The notes under the pieces: generated by a model | The model's input: the letters and a program-made list of their open reading frames with translations, nothing else | Told to the model about the DNA's origin: nothing | The model's database searches: none | Position numbers and translations under genes: made by a program | Shown here: piece after piece, positions 1 through 4,368 of the stretch | How positions within the stretch are numbered: position 1 is the first letter of the stretch | How the letters are laid out: each line of letters starts with the position of its first letter | Source of the DNA: Candidatus Hydrogenedentota bacterium | GTDB taxonomy: Bacteria > Hydrogenedentota > Hydrogenedentia > Hydrogenedentales > CAITNO01 | Direction: 5' to 3' | DNA: 5,809 nucleotides | Assembly: GCA_023145975.1 (NCBI GenBank) | Contig: JAGLCZ010000781.1 | Coordinates: 1 to 5,809 of the forward strand

Positions 1-116
1 GTATCACTGTGGGAAGTAATGTTATCGTTGGCGTTGGTGCAGTCGTTTCCCGCAACATACCTGATAATGTTATTGTCGAGGGAGTACCGGCAAAGGTTGT
101 TGGTACAAAACGGTAG
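1..116 (+). CDS. Hexapeptide-repeat acyltransferase, C-terminal fragment
   Basis: Partial gene whose start lies left of the window; the frame runs from base 3 to a TAG at 114-116, giving 37 visible residues. They show the repeating small/hydrophobic pattern of a left-handed beta-helix (VGSNVIVGVGAVVSRNIPDN) followed by the signature EGVPAKVVG and a short basic tail. This ending is characteristic of the CysE/WbbJ/NeuD-type acetyltransferases, trimeric cytoplasmic enzymes that move an acyl group from acyl-CoA to a sugar hydroxyl, an amino sugar or serine. The acceptor-binding part is outside the window, so the substrate cannot be told. Beside sulfatase-like and GT-C-like genes, a sugar O- or N-acyltransferase for surface glycan synthesis is the most natural reading, but that is inference. 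The family call is firm; the specific reaction is not. Confidence 0.88.
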   Translation, partial: ITVGSNVIVGVGAVVSRNIPDNVIVEGVPAKVVGTKR

Positions 117-129
117 CGTGACCAATATC

Positions 130-259
130 TATCCGCCAGGCATCCCGAAAATACACACTACTCCCACATAATCTATGCTTATTTTTATGATAATTTAAAA
201 ATAAAATGCTGGGAGATTATGCTGATTCGTCATTCTTTATTTTGGTATGCAGGCGGATA
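130..259. repeat. Long imperfect palindrome (possible MITE-like element or large hairpin)
   Basis: The two halves of this gene-free stretch pair over most of their length. TATCCGCC (130-137) pairs with GGCGGATA (252-259). GCAT (140-143) pairs with ATGC (247-250), CC (145-146) with GG (244-245), and AAAATA (148-153) with TATTTT (238-243). After an unpaired interval, CATAATCT (167-174) pairs with AGATTATG (214-221). TTATTTTTA (179-187) pairs with TAAAAATAA (196-204) around an 8-nt loop. That is about 37 base pairs in one nested hairpin. An alternative pairing CTCCCA (161-166) with TGGGAG (210-215) is also possible. It begins 14 bp after the acyltransferase stop. Terminal inverted repeats with flanking TA would suit a small non-autonomous transposable element; a transcript-end structure is the alternative. 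No second copy is visible in the window. Confidence 0.5.
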
Positions 260-265
260 TTGATG

Positions 266-309
266 TAAATAAAAATAGGCGAGCATGTCTTTTCGACATT
301 CTCGCCTAT
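266..309 (-). terminator. Rho-independent terminator of the secreted-protein gene
   Basis: A strong hairpin lies about 32 bp beyond the stop codon of the minus-strand gene at 341-832. Bases 275-283 pair with 301-309 (ATAGGCGAG with CTCGCCTAT), there is one C/T mismatch, and 285-289 pair with 295-299 (ATGTC with GACAT), leaving a 5-nt loop. Read on the minus strand, the stem is followed directly by TTTTTATTTAC, a proper U-tract. The plus-strand side has only a weaker, displaced T-run, so the terminator mainly serves the minus-strand transcript. Confidence 0.85.
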
Positions 310-340
310 AATCTTTTATAAGGTCTTTACCAGAGTAAAA

Positions 341-832
341 TTAGGCACCTGGGGGAAGTAAGTGTCCAAAGGAGAACGTTTTTCCGCCAACATTACCCAT
401 CTGTACTGCAATACCCTGTACATCCGTAGCTTCGCCAACCCAAGAAATAGAGGCAGAGCCGTTCTTTTTAGGATCAACGTCAGTCGGACGATTCGGAATC
501 AAAACAGCAACAGCAGATTCCTGACCACCGGGCACAGAGCTCGGGTCGTCCTGTACGGGACGGAACGCAACCGACGATAAGGCAGGAATTAGAAACTGAT
601 TGTCAGGAGAAACCGGCCCTAAATCAATACCAGTAGCACTGTAATAAGTGATCTCACAAGTGAGATCATCAACTACATTACTCTTCAGGTAGATAAGAGT
701 CATTACACCAGCACTAGGCGGCGAACCTGCACCTGGAGCCGCGTTGTCCACGAACCATGGAATAGCAATTGAACTTGCATACGCCATGCCTACAACCAAT
801 ACCATAACCGAGACGATAATAACTTTCTTCAT
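341..832 (-). CDS. Small secreted beta-rich protein, function unknown
   Basis: Encodes 163 residues. The start is secure: ATG at 832-830 is preceded by AGGAGGTGA (847-839) at ideal spacing. Residues 1-19 form a classic signal peptide: KK, a hydrophobic core, then AYA before Ser20, so export through Sec and signal peptidase I cleavage is predicted, leaving about 144 residues. There is no lipobox, no further membrane segment and no sorting motif. The mature part is rich in Val, Pro, Gly, Ser and Asp and reads as alternating beta strands (GVMTLIYLKSN, LTCEITYY, LIPALSSVAFRPV, SASISWVG), suggesting a compact beta-sandwich or Ig-like domain. It has a single Cys (residue 59), so no internal disulfide. 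I see no catalytic motif and do not recognise a named family; a structural or surface-associated role is a guess. The gene is visibly richer in G+C than its neighbours and has its own promoter and terminator. Confidence 0.85.
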   Translation of the reverse strand: MKKVIIVSVMVLVVGMAYASSIAIPWFVDNAAPGAGSPPSAGVMTLIYLKSNVVDDLTCEITYYSATGIDLGPVSPDNQFLIPALSSVAFRPVQDDPSSVPGGQESAVAVLIPNRPTDVDPKKNGSASISWVGEATDVQGIAVQMGNVGGKTFSFGHLLPPGA

Positions 833-838
833 ATTCTT

Positions 839-847
839 TCACCTCCT
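839..847 (-). promoter_or_regulatory. Strong Shine-Dalgarno of the secreted-protein gene
   Basis: On the minus strand this reads AGGAGGTGA, fully complementary to the 16S rRNA 3' end, with 6 nt between its last base and the ATG (8 nt from AGGAGGT). It fixes the start at 832. Neither of the other genes whose start is in the window has anything comparable, which suggests this protein is translated at a much higher rate. Confidence 0.9.
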
Positions 848-874
848 ATCGTTGTGAAAATCCTGTAAAACATT

Positions 875-905
875 TGGGAGAATTCCCATCGGCTTTTAAA
901 CCGAT
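875..905 (-). promoter_or_regulatory. Two adjacent hairpins in the 5' leader
   Basis: Within the predicted leader of the secreted-protein mRNA lie two small perfect stems back to back. ATCGG (888-892) pairs with CCGAT (901-905) around an 8-nt loop. TGGGA (875-879) pairs with TCCCA (884-888) around a 4-nt loop. They share base 888, so the two stems abut or compete at that point. They end about 28 nt upstream of the SD. They may stabilise the mRNA or belong to a regulatory fold; no known riboswitch consensus was recognised. Confidence 0.4.
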
Positions 906-956
906 TACAGCTACATTAAACTTTCTGATGCCAGCCTACTGACTGACTCCAACTAG

Positions 957-986
957 TTTATACCACAAACCAGTCTGAAAAGTCAA
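957..986 (-). promoter_or_regulatory. Sigma70-like promoter of the secreted-protein gene
   Basis: On the minus strand, TTGACT (986-981; 5 of 6 consensus) is separated by 18 bp from TATAAA (962-957; 5 of 6). Just upstream of the -35, bases 988-1005 are almost pure A on this strand, which would act as an UP element. Transcription should begin near base 950, giving a leader of roughly 118 nt. With the strong SD and terminator this makes a complete, probably highly expressed, single-gene unit. Confidence 0.7.
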
Positions 987-1024
987 ATCTTTTTTTTGTT
1001 TTTTTCTACAAAGCCGGGCTGTAA

Positions 1025-1053
1025 TAGACGCTCCATACCCTTTTTGTTATACA
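1025..1053 (+). promoter_or_regulatory. Possible promoter of the sulfatase/GT-C operon
   Basis: TAGACG (1025-1030; 4 of 6 against TTGACA) lies 17 bp before TATACA (1048-1053), which is preceded by TG with one intervening base (1045-1047), an extended -10 arrangement. It would start transcripts near 1060, about 45 nt before the ATG at 1104. The match is only moderate and other AT-rich candidates exist, so this is a tentative assignment. It sits back to back with the minus-strand promoter in the 271-bp divergent intergenic region. Confidence 0.3.
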
Positions 1054-1103
1054 ATAAGGCATATGTGGTAACAAATAAAGTCATAGAAGTAAAAGTAACT
1101 GTC

Positions 1104-2672
1104 ATGAAAATTTATAATAAAAAGAAATATCTTATAATTGCAGCAATGCTGATTTCTCTTGTGATTTATGTCGGTATAAATCACGATCCAGTTATGGAAT
1201 CGTCTATTGTTGTAGATAAAACACCACTGTCACAACAATCTTCTAGAATACGTCCCAACATAGTGGTTATTGTAATTGATGCTCTCCGTGCAGATCATTT
1301 GGGGGGCTATGGGTATTCACGTGATACGTCTCCTTTTATTGATGAACTGATGCAGCAGGGCATCCGCTTTGAAAATGCAATAGCAAATTCCTCTTATACA
1401 GGTGAATCAGTGTCTTCTTTATTTACAGGTAAGTTCCCCTCATCAAATCCTTATGGTGCAGGATGGTATGCCCGTCCTGCACCGGATTCCGATACTTTAG
1501 CCAAGTTATTTCAGAAATCCGGTTACAAAACAGGATTGTTTTGTGATACGCCCGTATTGGGTCCTCATTTTTACGAGGGTTTTGATACTACAGCCTGTAT
1601 GGTTTCAGACTTTGGCTTTAGCGGTACAGGACCGTTGGTTGTTGAAAAAGCACTTGAATTCATAAAAAATGACACAAATGAACCTTTTTTTGTTTACCTC
1701 CATTTCCTTGATCCACATAGTCCGTATGAACCGTCAACGAGTGATTATCTACGTTTTTCGGATTCTATTTATCAGCAGCCATTACGCCTTTTCGAAGATA
1801 TCCGCCCGAAATTACCAGAACTGATTACTGAGGGATTCGGCCCGGGCAATGCTGCTTTTGAAGATTTGAAACTTAGGTATGATGCTGAAATAGTTTTTGT
1901 TGATAATTGCATTCGTTCTTTTTTTGAATCAATGAAAAAGAATAATATGAGTGACAACTTAATTGTTGTGGTGACGTCCGATCATGGTGAAGAATTTCTG
2001 GATAATGGCTTTTTAGAACACGCATGGCGTCTTTACTGGGAATCTATTCATATTCCGTTGATTATATGGGCACCAGATTTTGTCGTGTCAGGTAATATGA
2101 AAGAACCTGTCTCGCTTGTTGATATAGCACCAACATTATTAAGCCTGGCAGCCTTGCAGTTTGACGCAGGTATCTTCGATGGTCATTCTTTATTTACTAA
2201 AACAAAACTGGGTACTTATACACCCGTATCGCATGGAAAACCGATTATTAGTGAACTTCTACTGCAAACCCGTCCTATTATCCGATCTATCATTCATGGT
2301 GATTATCAATATATTGCTGCATGGCAATGGTGTGATCCTCCAACGTGTTCAGCCGATGCCATTCGGCAGTTTGAATGGCGGGAAAAGTTAAAAAAAGGGG
2401 AAATCCAACCCGTTGATCCTTGGGGAACTATTGTGCATGAAGAACTAATTTTTTCTCCAGGTAATGGGGGCAAGGTTGATAATTTATTATTAAAAGAGCC
2501 AGACCAAGTGAGCACATTTCGAAGTTTACTTGATAATTACCACACACGTGTACCAAATCAGGTGGATGATAAAAAGAAATTGGAAACGTATAAACTTGGT
2601 ACAAGTGAGGAAAATATACAGCAGGGAGCTCAGGAGATGCGCCAACAAATGGAAACTTTGGGCTACTTATAG
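1104..2672 (+). CDS. Membrane-anchored sulfatase-family (alkaline phosphatase superfamily) enzyme with Thr at the nucleophile site
   Basis: Encodes 522 residues from ATG 1104. The frame is open back to a TTG at 996, but that extension would lie in the promoter region and place a non-signal-like stretch before the membrane anchor. Residues 9-25 form one hydrophobic segment after a Lys-rich start, so the catalytic domain should face the periplasm or outside. Superfamily motifs are in order: PNIVVIVIDALRADHLGGYG (51-70, metal ligand Asp59), SYTGESVSSLFTG (97-109), HFLDPHSPY (200-208), TSDHGEEF (291-298, Asp293 and His294) and EHAW (His306). The nucleophile position holds Thr99, and the Pro and Arg of the sulfatase C/S-x-P-x-R signature are replaced by Glu101 and Val103, so formylglycine formation is not expected. 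Phosphotransferase, phosphodiesterase or unknown esterase activity is more likely. The C-terminus ends METLGYL. The SD is weak. It lies 15 bp ahead of the membrane-protein gene, probably co-transcribed. Confidence 0.85.
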   Translation: MKIYNKKKYLIIAAMLISLVIYVGINHDPVMESSIVVDKTPLSQQSSRIRPNIVVIVIDALRADHLGGYGYSRDTSPFIDELMQQGIRFENAIANSSYTGESVSSLFTGKFPSSNPYGAGWYARPAPDSDTLAKLFQKSGYKTGLFCDTPVLGPHFYEGFDTTACMVSDFGFSGTGPLVVEKALEFIKNDTNEPFFVYLHFLDPHSPYEPSTSDYLRFSDSIYQQPLRLFEDIRPKLPELITEGFGPGNAAFEDLKLRYDAEIVFVDNCIRSFFESMKKNNMSDNLIVVVTSDHGEEFLDNGFLEHAWRLYWESIHIPLIIWAPDFVVSGNMKEPVSLVDIAPTLLSLAALQFDAGIFDGHSLFTKTKLGTYTPVSHGKPIISELLLQTRPIIRSIIHGDYQYIAAWQWCDPPTCSADAIRQFEWREKLKKGEIQPVDPWGTIVHEELIFSPGNGGKVDNLLLKEPDQVSTFRSLLDNYHTRVPNQVDDKKKLETYKLGTSEENIQQGAQEMRQQMETLGYL

Positions 2673-2687
2673 AAAACAATAACTATT

Positions 2688-4361
2688 ATGACTCAAAAAT
2701 ATGAAATACAATGGCAAAAAAAAGAGTATCTATTTATTTCTCTTCTGTTGGCAGTGATTTTTGCTATAAGTAGTCTTCCCTATATATACGGGCAAATGAT
2801 TCAAGAGGATAACGAGTGTTTTATGGGGATAGTGGGGCGTGGAACGGTGGGCAGCTGGGGATATTTGATGTTTGCTCGTCAAGCACAGCAGGGAGATTTT
2901 TGGGTTGAGAATCGTATGACGCCGGAAGTACTTCCATACCCATATTTTAATTTGGAATGGTATTCGTTTGGAGCATTTTCACGATACCTTCATATTTCAT
3001 TACTAGCTACCTACCACATATGGCGTTTTCTATCTATTGCCTTGTTCATCTTTGGTCTTTACTATTTGTGTTCTTGCTGTCTGGAATCACCTGTAGTGCG
3101 TATGCTTGCAACTTCTGTTGTTCTATTTTCATCTGGATTAGGCTGGATAATTTGGATGCTAAACGAATTCTTTAGTGCAGATTTATTAGAACCCATCGAT
3201 ATCGAAGGGGTAAGTATCCCATTATACATGGTATTCAAACCTCATTTTATTCGTGCGGCAGCAATGGCAGTTTTTACCATTTCTTTTTTTATTCGAGGTG
3301 AAAAAACTTCTCAATACCGATATTATATTATGGCGGGTTTTGCTGCATTTTTACATACTGTAATGCGTCCCTATCCATTGCCAGAGATTTTTTTGCTTTG
3401 TCTGTGTATTCCTGCGATAAATTTTTTGAAGTTCTCCAAGACGTATTTATGGCATTATTGCATCATATTAATATTTTTAATCCCGTCAGTTTTATACTAC
3501 GCCTACTTGAGGTATTTTTGTGTTCTGGGATTTGGTTGGTGGCAAGCTGTACATCACATGTTTATTCAGGATGTCTTTTGGATAGGCTGGCCTTTATTCA
3601 TTGGGTGTTGCCTGATCCTTACCTTAGGTGTTTTTAAGATAATCATGGGCGAAACATCGGTAATGATATTATCGTTGTGGCTTTTGAGTGCTTTGTTTAT
3701 TAATCAAATATATCCTTATTTTGATGGTGGGCATGAAAACTGCCTTAATGCTTTTTCCATAGCACCACCGATATTTTTATTATATTGGGTTGAAAAATAC
3801 AGAAAAGACTTTGTGAGAAATATATTTTTTAAGCAATCTTTTGGTGCTATGATGATTGGGGCAGGTATTGTGACTATCGTTTTGGCTTCCCTCTTGCCTT
3901 CAACTGTTTTGGCGTATAGTCGCATTTTCAAAAATCTTCATTCAGAATCTTCTTCTTATTATCTGGACAATGATGTTTATATGGGGTTGGAATGGCTATC
4001 AGAAAACAGCAGGGATGGAAGCGTTGTTTTGGCATTACCAGTAACCTCCCAATTTATCCCTGTAGTTTCCGGAAATAAAGTAGTTGCAACACACTTTATG
4101 TTAACCAGTAACTGGAGTAATAAAGCAAAACAAGTCTATGATTTTTTTGATCGTAATACGAAGAACTCATCAAGGAAGACTCTGTTGCAAGAGTACAATA
4201 TTTCATATGTTTTGATTGGTCCTGAAGAACGAATGCTGTTGGGCGATTGGGGAGATAGAACAGAATGGCTGGAATGCGTTTTTAAAAAAGATAACGTAAG
4301 TATTTATCGCTTTCATAGAAATAAATCCTGCAATATATTATTGGATGACAAAGATGAATAG
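2688..4361 (+). CDS. Polytopic membrane protein, probable GT-C-type glycosyltransferase
   Basis: Encodes 557 residues from ATG 2688, 15 bp after the sulfatase-family stop; no clear SD precedes it, so translation may be coupled. Residues 14-34 form the first membrane helix, followed by an extracytoplasmic loop (about 35-103) with an acidic cluster, QEDNE (39-43). Further hydrophobic stretches lie near 104-127, 137-157, 186-203, 212-225, 231-247, 255-275, 296-317, 323-342, 352-367 and 385-406. Residues from about 410 to 557 form a soluble domain containing LEWLSEN, VVLALPVTSQF, ISYVLIGPEER and a final VSIYRFHR strand. Ten or eleven helices, an acidic first loop and a soluble C-terminal domain match the architecture of GT-C enzymes, which transfer sugars from polyprenyl-phosphate donors on the outer face. 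Taking the acidic residues as catalytic is inference. A non-enzymatic polymer-handling membrane protein remains possible. I recognise no specific named family. Confidence 0.7.
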   Translation: MTQKYEIQWQKKEYLFISLLLAVIFAISSLPYIYGQMIQEDNECFMGIVGRGTVGSWGYLMFARQAQQGDFWVENRMTPEVLPYPYFNLEWYSFGAFSRYLHISLLATYHIWRFLSIALFIFGLYYLCSCCLESPVVRMLATSVVLFSSGLGWIIWMLNEFFSADLLEPIDIEGVSIPLYMVFKPHFIRAAAMAVFTISFFIRGEKTSQYRYYIMAGFAAFLHTVMRPYPLPEIFLLCLCIPAINFLKFSKTYLWHYCIILIFLIPSVLYYAYLRYFCVLGFGWWQAVHHMFIQDVFWIGWPLFIGCCLILTLGVFKIIMGETSVMILSLWLLSALFINQIYPYFDGGHENCLNAFSIAPPIFLLYWVEKYRKDFVRNIFFKQSFGAMMIGAGIVTIVLASLLPSTVLAYSRIFKNLHSESSSYYLDNDVYMGLEWLSENSRDGSVVLALPVTSQFIPVVSGNKVVATHFMLTSNWSNKAKQVYDFFDRNTKNSSRKTLLQEYNISYVLIGPEERMLLGDWGDRTEWLECVFKKDNVSIYRFHRNKSCNILLDDKDE

Positions 4362-4368
4362 GCTTTTA

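Noticed and set aside
130..259. Integron attC site
   Set aside because: The position after a stop codon and the imperfect palindrome are suggestive, but the required RYYYAAC and GTTRRRY core sites are not at the tips.
362..580. Plus-strand open frame of 72 codons opposite the secreted-protein gene
   Set aside because: It lies wholly antisense to a gene with signal peptide, SD, promoter and terminator, and its product has no domain or signal features.
839..950. Cyclic-di-GMP (GEMM) riboswitch in the leader of the secreted-protein gene
   Set aside because: The GCCGATGGG near the second stem resembles the 3' end of that motif, but the conserved CGCAAAGCC core and the first helix are absent.
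996..1103. N-terminal extension of the first sulfatase-family protein from a TTG at 996
   Set aside because: It would start in a poly-T tract, has no SD, lies upstream of the likely promoter, and adds 36 residues unlike any leader before a perfectly placed membrane anchor that begins just after the ATG at 1104.
1395..1433. A classical formylglycine sulfatase signature
   Set aside because: Neither enzyme has Cys or Ser at the nucleophile position within C/S-x-P-x-R, so I did not call either an arylsulfatase.
2161..2679. Small open frames in other frames over the end of the first sulfatase-family gene
   Set aside because: They are overlaps of a well-supported coding frame with no SD and no protein-like features.
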